Shown piece by piece: positions 46,639 to 57,104 of a stretch of 64,000 bases of DNA; the stretch's first letter is position 1, and each line of letters opens with the position of its first letter. The DNA is taken from NCBI RefSeq assembly GCF_932274485.2, contig NC_065885.2, positions 42,793,062 through 42,857,061 of the forward strand, read 5' to 3'. Source of the DNA: Patella vulgata. Its lineage: Eukaryota > Mollusca > Gastropoda > Patellidae. The notes under the pieces are model-generated. The model ran no database searches and was not told the origin of the DNA. It was given only the letters and a program-made list of their open reading frames with translations. The position numbers and the translations under genes were made by a program.

Positions 46639-47399
46639 CTTTGTTTTACTTATTGAAATAAAATAATAATAATAATAATAATACATTCTTATATAGCACA
46701 TTCTAAAACATAACAATTTACACAGTAAAAAGCATGGCACATTTTCAACACGCTTTACAAAAAAATAATATTTTTACAAATAATAAAACTACATAAGAGG
46801 AAAACTTCAGTAAAATTGCAATAAGCTACGTGCTTTACCAAATATAAACTGTTACAATTCCAACCAACTTTATCAGCTAATCCATTCGAGCACGAGAAAC
46901 AGCTCGCCTCTCAACATCAAAGAGCAGAGCTAACTGTGTGTGCCCCTCAACACCAAAGAACAGTTCCGTGTGAAAAGCGTGCACGAACCGACACAGAACC
47001 TGTGGTTTCTTAGTACTGTGGAGTAAAATAATAAAGCTATTTCATACAATGGAAAACAAGCGGCTATATGAACAAGCGTCTCAATATTAGGTCATATATC
47101 AGTATTATTCTTTGAAAGAGAGCTAGTTACACAGAGTTCGATCAAATCTAAATAATGTTCGGCAATGGGCAATATCACCGTGGTTGGAAGCGGGCGCATG
47201 TCCCTCTTTTCATCAGTGTTATTTGATATGTGAGTTATCATTTGTTATATATAGTGAGGAAATTACTTTTTCTCGGTAGTCCTATCTATGACCCAGGCAA
47301 GAAACTATACATTTATATATTAATACGCCAACGTGTAGTAAATATAGCAGTGACGAAAACTTACAGATTTTCATTAATTGTGCAATTTTACATTTATAA
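46639..47399. other. (AAT)n-containing repeat fragment and unrecognised DNA
   Basis: 46,655-46,745 starts with (AAT)n and TACATTCTTATATAGCAC, a phrase I know from dispersed invertebrate repeats, but no family can be named. The rest shows nothing supportable. Confidence 0.35.
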
Positions 47400-48117
47400 A
47401 CTTGCTTTCGAAATAAGATTCGTTAATCTGATAACAATGACGATTAGAATATATCGGATAATCAAATTGGGGTTGGTTATGATATTGGGAAATGACGATA
47501 CTGCATGCAATCAATTTTAAGATATGTGCATTTATAGTTCAGTGGTACGCACAATAATTTGTAAATAAATTAAACCCACAAAAAAGATCAAATATATAAA
47601 TAACTGTAGTCCGACTATGGTACGAAGTAAAAAAAACGTTGTATTCATCAAGACATGAAATACGTAAGAACGCATATACGTAACTACCCCGCTTATAAAT
47701 CCATGTATAAAGACCTACGCTTAACAAAGACCGATTTGTGTAAAACACACGGTCGAACAAGAAATCGCACAGTAAATTGGATTTAACACCTACGCGTCAG
47801 ATAAAGCCTGTTGGTCCTTGATAAAACACCTTTGCTGCAGTTATTACACGCTTTCAAGAAAACTCACCAAACAAAGAATACACACCGTGTCAGTCGTTTT
47901 TAACCCGTTTTTTAATTAACAGACCTAGTGATAATTATATCACCTTTCAGTCAATTTCTGACCCCTGTTAATTAACACACCGTACCTACAGATTTTAGCC
48001 TCTTCGTATTAGATTTGTTGCGATAATTAGAATTTTACCGATATTCGTACAAATTTACTAAAAAGTGAGAAATATATACTGTAAATGTACAAATCTCACT
48101 ATTACTACTTCTCAGTG
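47400..48117 (+). mobile_element. Right arm of a third CACTA-type element
   Basis: Ends CTTCTCAGTG at 48,117, the same terminal CAGTG as copy 2, directly followed by family-B Helentron sequence (GGTCACAATTTTTATCCG). Inside it, GACGCGTCAGATAAAG-like, AACACACCGTGTCA and TTAACACACC blocks align with the right arm of copy 2 (32,021-32,594) at lower identity. 47,400-47,627 is inverted relative to 34,610-34,870. No transposase. Confidence 0.75.
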
Positions 48118-48285
48118 AAGGGTCACAATTTTTATCCGATTTTGTTGAAACTTGAAATGTAAGTTTATAACAAAAAGATCTCGATTCCTTTCGATATTCG
48201 CGCATATCGGACCGTAACTTCCTGAATTATGGCCCCTGATTGTACGAAAAATCACGTTTTTAGCTTGTGGACCCTATAGAGGTCA

Positions 48286-48645
48286 GGTGGCTAGGTGGAC
48301 GCTGGCTCGCTAGCCTGGAGGTCGGGTGTTCGATCCCTGCATTGGCCGAGAAAGTTCATCTGGATTTTCCGACGTGTTTTCCCCTTGTCAGTAGTGCAGA
48401 ACGGAGGGCCTGACAAGGACAGCTGTCTAGTCTTTTGGATGAAACGAAAAACCGAGGTCCCACGTGTATACATTGGAATGCACGTAAAAGATCCCTTGGC
48501 AGTTGGAATTCGATATAAGAGTAGGTGATAGTGCTGCTTCCCGGGCAAAATTCCCCTCATAGCACACTGTATGGCGTTTGCCCGTCTTTATTAGCCCAGT
48601 ATAGGAGCAGAACAGGAGGACGTTAAACCCCATTTCATTTCATTT
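48286..48645 (+). mobile_element. SINE2, complete, tRNA-derived
   Basis: A box TGGCTAGGTGG (48,288-48,298) and B box GGTGTTCGATCCC (48,325-48,337), spaced as in tRNA genes. The body contains AGTTCATCTGGATTTTCCG, GCAGAACGGAGGGCCTGAC and ATGCACGTAAAAGATCCCTT. The tail is GGACGTTAAACCCC and (ATTTC)n. Flanked by a perfect 12 bp duplication CTATAGAGGTCA at 48,274-48,285 and 48,646-48,657. Expected to be transcribed by RNA polymerase III and mobilised by a LINE. Confidence 0.92.
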
Positions 48646-48714
48646 CTATAGAGGTCATAATTTTTATCCGATTTAAAAAAACGTATTATTATATCACCGT
48701 TACACCCTAAGAAC

Positions 48715-48930
48715 GTCGACTGGCGTGGTTTCGAATCCCCGGTTGTACGTGACAAGGAGTAGGATCGCCTGTCCAACCTCGTGGGTTTTCTCCTGGTCCT
48801 CCGGTTTCATCCCACTGCTAAATACCCTTATGCGCAAGCGAATTATTGAAATAAAATGAAACCATATGTTAGTCCCGAAATGACGTAGTTTGTGTCGAGT
48901 GGACGTTAAACCCCATTTCTCTCTCTCTCT
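48715..48930 (+). mobile_element. SINE1, 5'-truncated
   Basis: Starts inside SINE1 at GTCGACTGGCGTGG, retains the B box GGTTTCGAATCC and the central domain, and ends GGACGTTAAACCCC(TC)n. The flanking duplication is CACCCTAAG (48,703-48,711 and 48,931-48,939), possibly extending to 13 bp with one mismatch. Confidence 0.88.
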
Positions 48931-49177
48931 CACCCTAAGGACGGCTGATTTCGAATTTCTTTTAAATCGCCCCAAAATTGACAGACAAAATGGCCGCCGT
49001 TCGTTCTCAAATAGCGTAAAAATATGGTCTATCAAGGTTGTGGACCCTATAGAGGTCACAATTTTTATCAGATTTTGTTGAAACTTGACATGTAAGTTTA
49101 TAACCCAAAGATCTCGGTTCCTTTCAATATTCGCGCATATCGGACCGTAACTTCCTGAATTATGGCCCCTGATTGTA

Positions 49178-52100
49178 AAAAAAAATCGTGTTTTTAGCTT
49201 GTTGACTCTATAGAGGTCATAATTTTTATCTGATTTAAAAAAACGTATTATTATATCACCGTTACACCTTAAGGACGTGAAAATCGGCCTAAAACTGACA
49301 AGATAAAATGGCCGCCCTTCATTCTCAAATAGCCTAAAAATATGGTATATCAAGGTTGTGGACCCTATAGAGGTCACAATTTTTATCCAATTTTGTTGAA
49401 ACTTGAAATGTAAGATTACACAAAGATTTTGGTTCCTTTCGATATTTGCGAATATCGAATTGTAATTTCCTGAATTATGGCCCTTGATTGTAGGAAAAAT
49501 CACTTTCTTTTTAGCTTGTTCTCTATCCATCTCTCGAAAATGTAGGCGTATCCTGCCTGGCAGCCGCTGGTTTAAAATAAGTAAAAAGTAAGAAGTTGTG
49601 CAATGTAAAGGCGCAAAAAAAGTCGGAAGCAGTTTTTTTAATTTCGATTTCATTTTTGTTCCATTTCTATTTTAAGGTGAAAAACGGTGTAAAATTGAGC
49701 TATTTACAACCCATTCAGGCGTTCAATATTTTAAAATATTTCTTTGTGACTTCATAAAACTGAAACCATTTGATGCGTATAATGTCAAACCAATTTAACA
49801 TTTTCAATATCACCGGAAATGATGTAATTTAGGCAAAAACTATATTTATAGCTTTCGAAACAAATAATTTATTCAGATGAGTCGTATTTGTTATTTGTTT
49901 AAAATTTGGATATTTGATTCCAATCAACCAATAGAATGAACCCATAGGATCATGTAGATATCACAAAATGGTTTCTAACTTGTTCAGTTGCGGAGAAATA
50001 GGTGATTTTCAACAGGTCACTTTTCAAGGTTTTTGGTCCATAAAAGTGTCAATTATTATTCGATTTTCATAAAAAATTTCACTCTGTGATACCTAATGCC
50101 ATTTATGATTTCATACAAATAATTAAGATTTATCACCGGAAGTAATGTCATTTTGGCAAAAACTGTATTTTTAGCCTTCAAAACAGATATTTTATTCAAA
50201 TGAGTCTGATTTGTAATGTTTTTAAAATTATGATATTTGATTCTAATCAACAAAAAGATTGGACCCATACGATCATACAGATACCAGAAAATGGTTTCTA
50301 ACTTGTACGGTTGCAGAGAAATAGACGGTTTTCTACAAGTCACTTTTCAAGGTTTTTGGTCTATAAAAGTGGCAATTATTATTCGATTTACATAAAATTT
50401 TCACCATGTGATGCCTTATGCCATTTCTGATTTCATAAAACTAATTTAACATTTTCATTATCACCGGAAGTAATGTAATGTTGTCAGGATCACTTGACAT
50501 GTAACAAATGTATACAATGAGTTGATATTGCTGGATTTGGTTGATTCTGGGTACATTTTACTTGATGTGTGCAATGCTTATATGGAAACATGTTTAATGG
50601 TTTCATCGGTACCGGTAGTGACATATGTTCAAGGGTAACGGGGCACCGGTGAAACCTGTCATTACTGCGTCGCAGTTCTATATTGAGATTACTAAAATTA
50701 TTATTATTAGGCTTTCAGACTTTTGTCTGAAAGACTATTGTTTTTACTAAAATTATTAGGCTTTCAGACTTTTGTCTGAAAGACTATTGTTTTTACTAAA
50801 ATTATTATTATTATTAGGCTTTCAGACTTTTGTCTGAAAGCCTATTGTGATTACTAAAATTATTATTATTTATTATTATAATAATAATTTTACTAATCAC
50901 AATTGTGATTACTAAAATTATTATTATTTATTATTATAATAATAATTTTAGTAAAAACAATAGTCTTTCAGACAAAAGTCTGAAAGCCTAATAATTTTAG
51001 TAAAAACAATAGTTTTTCAGACAAAAGTCTGAAAGCCTAATAATAATAATTTTAGTAATCTCAATATAGAACTGCGACGCAGTAATGGCGGGTTTCACCG
51101 GTGCCCCGTTACTTTTGAACATATGTCACTACCGGTACCGATGAAACCATTAAACAGGTTTCCATATAAGCATTGCACACATCAAGTAAAATGTACCCAG
51201 AATCAACCAAATCCAGCAATATCAATTCATTGTATACATTTGTTACATGTAAAGTGATCCTGACAAAATTACATTTCTTCCGGTGATAATGAAAATTTAA
51301 AATTAGTTTTATGAAATCAGAAATGGCATAAGGCATCACATGGTGAAAATTTTATGTAAATCGAATAATAATTGCCACTTTTATAGACCAAAAACCTTGA
51401 AAAGTGACTTGTAGAAAACCGTCTATTTCTCTGCAACCGTACAAGTTAGAAACCATTTTCTGGTATCTGTATGATCGTATGGGTCCAATCTTTTTGTTGA
51501 TTGGAATCAAATATCATAATTTTAAAAACATTACAAATCAGACTCATTTGAATAAAATATCTGTTTTGAGGGCTAAAAATACAGTTTTTGCCAAAATGAC
51601 ATTACTTCCGGTGATAATGAAAATTTTAAATTATTTGTATGAAATCGTAAATGGCATTAGGTATCACACAGTGAAAATTTTATGAAAATCGAATAATAAT
51701 TGACACTTTTATGGACCAAAAACCTTGAAAAGTGACCTGTTGAAAATCGCCTATTTCTCCGCAACTGAACAAGTTAGAAACCATTTTGTGATATCTACAT
51801 GATCCTATGGGTTCATTCTATTGGTTGATTGGAATCAAATATCCAAATTTTAAACAAATAACAAATACGACTCGTCTGAATAAATTATTTGTTTCGAAGG
51901 CTATAAATATAGTTTTTGCCCAAATTACATCATTTCCGGTGATATTGAAAATGTTAAATTGGTTTGACCTAGTCACAATTGACATTACGCATCAAATGGT
52001 TTCAGTTTTATGAAGTCACAAAGAAATATTTTAAAATATGAACGCCTGAATGGGTTGTAAATAGCTCAATTTTACACCGTTTTTCACCTTAAAATCGAAA

Positions 52101-52603
52101 TGGCGCAAAAATGAAATCGAAATTAAAAAAACTGCTTCCGACTTTTTTTGCGCCTTTACATGGCGCATCTTCTTACTTTTTACTTATTTTAAACCAGCGG
52201 CTGCCAGGCAGGATACGCCTACATTTTCGAGAGATGGATAGAGAACAAGCTAAAAAGAAAGTGATTTTTCCTACAATCAAGGGCCATAATTCAGGAAATT
52301 ACAATTCGATATGCGCAAATATCGAAAGGAACCAAGGTCTTTGTGTTATAAACTTACATTTCAAGTTTCAACGAAATTGGATAAAAATTGTGACCTCTAT
52401 AGGGTCCACAACCTTGATATACCATATGTTTAGGCTATTTGAGAATGAAGGGCGGCCATTTTGTCTGTCAGTTTTGGGCCGATTTTCACGAAATTCGAAC
52501 TCGGCCGTCCATAGGGTGTAGCGGTGATATAATAATACGTTTTTTAAATCAGATAAAAATTATGACCTCTATAGAGTCAACAAGCTAAAACGCGATTTTT
52601 CGT
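49178..52603. repeat. ~3.4 kb nearly gapless palindrome
   Basis: Arms of ~1.7 kb meet at ~50,902 (CACAATTGTG) with no spacer. The outermost ~400 bp of each arm is the 3' part of family-B Helentron-like DNA (tail at 49,570 and, inverted, at 52,194). The inner 1.3 kb is family D DNA with ~326 bp units, marked by CACCGGAAGTAATGT and AAACTGTATTTTTAGCC. The arms differ by scattered bases and small indels, for example a ~9-13 bp insertion near 51,970. Symmetry ends at 52,603, where a DIRS-like fossil begins. Confidence 0.9.
50698..51055. repeat. Cluster of repeated hairpins at the palindrome centre
   Basis: Six copies of GGCTTTCAGAC TTTT GTCTGAAAG, three per side in opposite orientation, separated by ACTAAAATTATTATTATT tracts. 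Each is itself a perfect ~11 bp-stem hairpin, so the centre is a palindrome of palindromes. Confidence 0.88.
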
Positions 52604-52604
52604 A

Positions 52605-54723
52605 CAATATATACGATCATATTTTGATCAATGAAAAATCAAAATTATTGGTGGGGTTTACCATTCATTTAATTTAGTAATAGCGTCTTATCTTCGGGAT
52701 TTGGGCATTTAAAATTTAATATATATATTGATGATCGTCTTATTGGCCAATCGTACTCCACTTTGTGTTCAGACTATAAGCTGGGAGCAAGAATAGCGAT
52801 ATATGCAGCTTGTCGGATTGTAAGTCGATTGGGGTATTGCGTAGGAATACAGAAATCCGTACTTGAACCAACAAATTCGTTGGTATTTTTAGGTTTGCGT
52901 ATCAATTCTTTGATCTGTTGTTTCATTGGCATCTTTGCAAAAATTTCTTGGAAAATGCATATCATTTGTTTTGGTTGTACCTGGAGCAAAATTATATACA
53001 TCCTCTGTATGTATCGCAATATCCCAATTAACTAGATCTGGAGCTTCACACATCCCTGTTCAAGGAGATCTAATGGAGGAAATTCAGTTTTGGAGAATGC
53101 TAGAAAAATGGGATGGGTTTTTGCCTTGGAAAGATGAGAGGCATTTAGTTGTACACCTCACAACCGATTCATCCGAATACCGTTTTGGGGGAGTATTGAA
53201 ATTACAAAAAAAGATCATTAAGTTTGGTGATTATTGGACGGGGAATATTATTACCTATAGTAGTTAAGGAAGCAAAGGCTGTTTTTAATTGCATGTGTGC
53301 TATTAAAGAGTACATAACCGATACTCGTATTGATATCGATTGCGATTGTAGATCGTTTATTGCAGCATGGGAGGGACAGTGTTCTCGTTCGAAATAGTTA
53401 AATGTTATACTAAAGAATATTTTTGAAATGGTAAGAGATTTAAGGGTAGTTATTCGCTTTAGCTACGTTTTATCAAAAGATAATTTGGCTCGTGATTTTT
53501 CAAGAATACTTTCCAAATAAGATGCCATGCTGTCGTATATGGCGTGGGAGAGAATACAACAGGTTATCGGGGGATCGGGACATACTTTTGATTTAATGGC
53601 CTTAGATTCTAATACCATGTGTGATCGGGAGGGTACATAAATTTGTTATGTATTTCCTCCGTTTGGTAAAATAGCTTCAGTATTAAGGTTTATTGAACAA
53701 CAAAATATCTATTGTACAATAATTGTTCCGGAATTTCAGCCTAAATCGATTTGGTTGCCAAAATTACGAATGAAAAGTTCTGTGTCCTTTTTAATTGGAA
53801 ATAAATCCGACAAAGACATAATTTTATATCCCTCTAAAAAACGAGGATATTTCAGAGATAAAAAGGGCCTTCCTTGGGATTTGTTCTGCTACCATATTTG
53901 TAATGCCAATTGTGTCGCGGGGGGCGGGGGTGGATGGCTGAATGGTTAGCGTGCGCGCGCTGTATCATTAAGTCTGTCATTGAGTCGACTGGCGTGGTTT
54001 CGAATCCCCGGTTGTACGTGGCAAGGAGTAGGGTCGCCTGTCCAACCTCGTGGGTTTTCTCCGTGTCCTCCGGTTTCCTCCCACTGCTAAAGACCCCTAC
54101 GCGCAAGCGAATTATGTAAATAAAATTAAACCATATGTTAGTCCCGAAATGACCTAGTTTGTGTCGAGTGGACGTTAAACCCCATTTCGCTCTCTCTCCA
54201 ATTGTGTCGGTACACACAAAACGTTTTTACCAAGGCATCTTTATGAATCGGGCGTTTCAGAGGTCGTCGTTGGAGATTCCATAATTAAACAGATGGTCGA
54301 CGAAGTAGATCGTGTTTTATCTTTTGGGGGTGCCACAATTAAAACGATAGCGAGTCGTATTTCGGCTATTTGTTCTGAATATAAACCGTTATATCTTTTT
54401 GTTCATGTTGGGATAAATGACATCAATAACTCCTGTAAAGACGAGGTTAAAGTAAATGTTGTTCAAAGTATTGCATATTTATGTCACATATTAAAACAAT
54501 TGAAGAATGTTTCCATTTTCATTTCTGCTGTTGCCTTGTCAACATTAGCTGGAAGAAAGATAGGAATTGGGATTGTAAATGGGGCGTACCGTGATTTATG
54601 CAGGAAGAACAATTGGCGGTTCATAGAGCATAATATATTGAAAAATCATCTTAGAGACGGGTTGCATTTAGAAAGAGAGGGTATTAGAATTCTGTGTGAT
54701 AATTTGGGTCTTCTGTCAAGTTA
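52605..54723 (+). mobile_element. Fossil DIRS/Ngaro-like retrotransposon with SGNH-hydrolase domain
   Basis: Parts in order on the + strand: reverse transcriptase (IYIDDRLIG box near 52,710, then a KSVLEPTNSLVFLGLRI block), RNase H (LTTDSSEYRFGGVL near 53,160), a DIRS-type region near 53,600-53,800, and, after a SINE insertion, an SGNH/GDSL hydrolase domain (54,270-54,723). The RT and RNase H style is that of the DIRS order of tyrosine-recombinase retroelements. From memory, SGNH domains are known in the Ngaro branch. No recombinase, gag-like part or terminal repeats are in view. The copy is broken, with several breaks, and looks old. Confidence 0.7.
53918..54198 (+). mobile_element. SINE1, complete, tRNA-derived
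   Basis: A box TGGCTGAATGG (53,935-53,945) and B box GGTTTCGAATCC (53,996-54,007). The central domain is GTGGGTTTTCTCCGTGTCC with GGTTTCCTCCCACTGCTAAA, and the tail is GTGGACGTTAAACCCC(TC)n. Flanked by a perfect 11 bp duplication CAATTGTGTCG (53,907-53,917 and 54,199-54,209). The central domain resembles those of widely distributed metazoan SINEs. Inserted in the DIRS-like fossil, hence younger than it. Confidence 0.93.
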
Positions 54724-54919
54724 ATGGAATAATAAACCAATTCCCTTCATTACTTTACTGTATTTAAATATGTAAGGGGGTTTAAGTATGTAATGGGGGA
54801 ATAAAGAGTTTATTTGTATAATGTTTTTCTTATTACTAATGTAATGTAGATTGTCCGTCCAGGTGAACGCACTATTACTCCCAATACGTACATCTGCAGG
54901 GCAAGGGTGGGCAAATCAG
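54724..54919. other. Spacer between two fossils
   Basis: Short AT-rich stretch with AATAAA-like motifs. No gene. Confidence 0.4.
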
Positions 54920-55303
54920 ACAGAAAAGTATACTGTTCATTAACTGCAAGCAGTTAAAGGCTGACGTATCTTTGCATTAAACGCAAGCGTTTAAAGTCTG
55001 TATCTGTTCATTAGATGCAAGCATCTAAAGACTGTATCTGTTTTTAAACTGCAAGCAGTTTAAAGTCTGTTCATTAGATGCAAGCATCTAAAGGCTGTGT
55101 GCTCAAAGAGCATTCCCCAAGACCTATAGGTGTAATTACTAGAGCTTCGCTTCGACCCTGGAGACGGATATCCCAGTGGGAACAACTGACCCAGGGTACT
55201 AGACCCTATATCTAACTATAGCTGTTATTAGTCTCGACTATTTAGGCATCTACAGACTATAAATAAAACAATACTAACAAAATGAAACTAGCTTTCCCAC
55301 ACT
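54920..55303 (-). repeat. 3' LTR of the Ty3/gypsy fossil
   Basis: On the minus strand begins TGTGGGAAAGCTAGTTTC. It shares with the other LTR the palindrome array, GAGCTTCGCTTCGACCCTGG and AATAAAACAATACTAACAAA (+ strand). Confidence 0.8.
54940..55112. repeat. Array of short palindromes with a constant core (3' LTR copy)
   Basis: Perfect hairpins at 54,940-54,957 (TTAACTGC AA GCAGTTAA), 54,977-54,994 (TTAAACGC AA GCGTTTAA), 55,011-55,028 (TTAGATGC AA GCATCTAA), 55,043-55,064 (TTTAAACTGC AA GCAGTTTAAA) and 55,074-55,091 (TTAGATGC AA GCATCTAA), then TGCTC AAA GAGCA at 55,100-55,112. All five share GCAAGC at the tip and an AAGNCTG phrase after the stem. Confidence 0.92.
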
Positions 55304-57104
55304 ACCCACGCCTCCGTTTAAATCGTCCCGATTATAGAAGATCTGAGTAACACCTTGATTCATCCTTAGTAGTATGTGCTTCATCTGTATCATTCATACT
55401 TTTCAAACGATTAGTATGGATGACTAGCGTTGATTTGCCAAAATCAACTTTTACTGTAACATCTGTCATCATCTCTATAACTTGGTACGGACCTTTCCAA
55501 CGAAACTGAATTTTTCTAGGAATATTGGTTGTTGCTATAGGTGTAAACACGAACACCCAATCACCCTTGTTGAAACTTCTTTTAGTAGAGTTCAAATCAT
55601 TGGCTTGTGTTTGGTATGTTGCTTGTTTCTTCTGTTTTGCAAATTTGTAACCTTCCTGAAATTTTGTCCGGAGCTTTGCTTTATGTGCATGTAGCTGATC
55701 CGACGTCTCTGATGAGCTAGGGTATGCTCCTTTCTTGGTACCTTTCCTCTTTGCTTTATTACGCTTACATCTTCCAATGTGTCTGACGAAAGCGCTATCC
55801 GTTTTGGATTTTCGTTCTTGCTGTGGTTCCTTCTGTTTGCCTTTACTTTTAGGTGGACACTTAACAGAAAGGTGACCCATTTTCTTGCTTTTCTGACAGA
55901 TACTGGATGGTGCAGGTTTTCCTTTGGCATCCAGTCGTTTCAGTAATTCATTTACTGTTTTAGTCAGTTTCAATACCAGTTCCTTTAATTCCTGTAAATC
56001 CTCAGATTTGGGTATTTTGTGAACTGATCTTGCATACTTTTCTCTGTTTCTCTTGTTGTCCATAGCGCATCGAATTCAATGGCCACTTGAACAGCATTTT
56101 CTAAACCCTCTGGCCTTGTTTGTTGGATTTCCCATACCAACCAGGGTCTTGTAGAGAATCGAGAAATGCGTCCCTTGCGAGAATATCCTGTAGATCTGGT
56201 TCAGCAGTAGGGTATGCGAGGATAACGAGTCTTTTTATCGACTGGCCGAACTCTAGTTAGCTTTTCATTAATCCTTCTACGCCTATTCTTTAGTTCACAT
56301 CTATACATCTCTGTCTGATTCCTAGGTTGAAATCTTCTTTCCAAAGCTTCCATCAAACTAGTATAGTTGTACCTGTCTACTGTCGGAAGAGAACTCAGTA
56401 CTTGCTGAGCTGGACCCATCAAACTTCCTGCTAAATGTAACCCTCTTTCGTCTCTAGTCCAGCCATTAATGATATTACAAGTTTCAAAATGAGCTTTATA
56501 ATCCATTAATGGTGTGCTTCCATCATACTTTTCCGCTGGCAATACTGGCTTTCGGTAAGTCTGTCTTTGCTGTTTTGGCTGAAACTGTGTCTGTACTGGA
56601 GCTCTGGACCGTGAATATCTACTTGGATAATCAGAGAAACTTGACTCTTGAATTGGACTTTCACTGTAACTGAGTCGACGTCTTAGAGGAGGACCCTCTA
56701 AGTGTAACCTTGTATCCTCGACCATGTTTTGCCTTTCGTCTGTTAAAACTGGTGGCGGTCTGTTGTCTTCAAGGCTGTAGGTTAACTCCTCTAGTTCTCT
56801 CGACAACTCTGTTAACCGGATCTGTCGTCTTTCAATTTCTTCTGGAGTTATTTCTCTTTTGTCTGTTCGAGAACGATATGAATTGGATTCGGCCACGGCC
56901 ATCGTCTCTAAATTTCTGTAAATCTGTGCGAGGTATCTGTAAAGGGGGAGCTTTTTATAGCATCCCACCTCTGGCACCAAATGTGGCGTTTTTTTCTTCT
57001 TCTTCTGTCTTTCGCCACGAAATGGTGTAGCGGTTTGGTAGTGTGGGGAATTCGGCTGCAATTGTTGCTCAGGACCCACATCCCGGTAATTTCTCTGCCA
57101 CCAG

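Larger units (their letters stand above)
48118..49570 (+). mobile_element. Helentron-like element, family B, copy B5 (head missing)
   Basis: ~330 bp units with AGGTCACAATTTTTATCCGA, TTCCTTTCGATATTCGCGCA and CTGAATTATGGCCCCTGATT, ending in the family tail TGTAGGCGTATCCTGCCTGG followed by CAGCCGCTGG at 49,570. Two SINEs are inserted (48,286-48,645 and 48,715-48,930). The 3' end is the start of the arm of the large palindrome; an inverted copy of the same tail is at 52,194. Confidence 0.8.

Noticed and set aside
47230-47520. 96-codon + frame with hydrophobic stretches
   Set aside because: Lies across the border of the third CACTA-type element's arm, has no family motif, and its counterpart at 34.6 kb does not keep the frame.
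48700-49653. 317-codon minus-strand frame
   Set aside because: It crosses a SINE, several family B units and the palindrome arm; an open frame by chance of repeat composition, with no domain.
52111-52521. 136-codon + frame matching the start of the 317-codon frame
   Set aside because: Same sequence in the inverted arm of the 49.2-52.6 kb palindrome; not an independent gene.
53935-54007. tRNA gene
   Set aside because: A and B boxes are present but there is no acceptor stem or cloverleaf, and the sequence continues into a SINE body and tail with target duplication.
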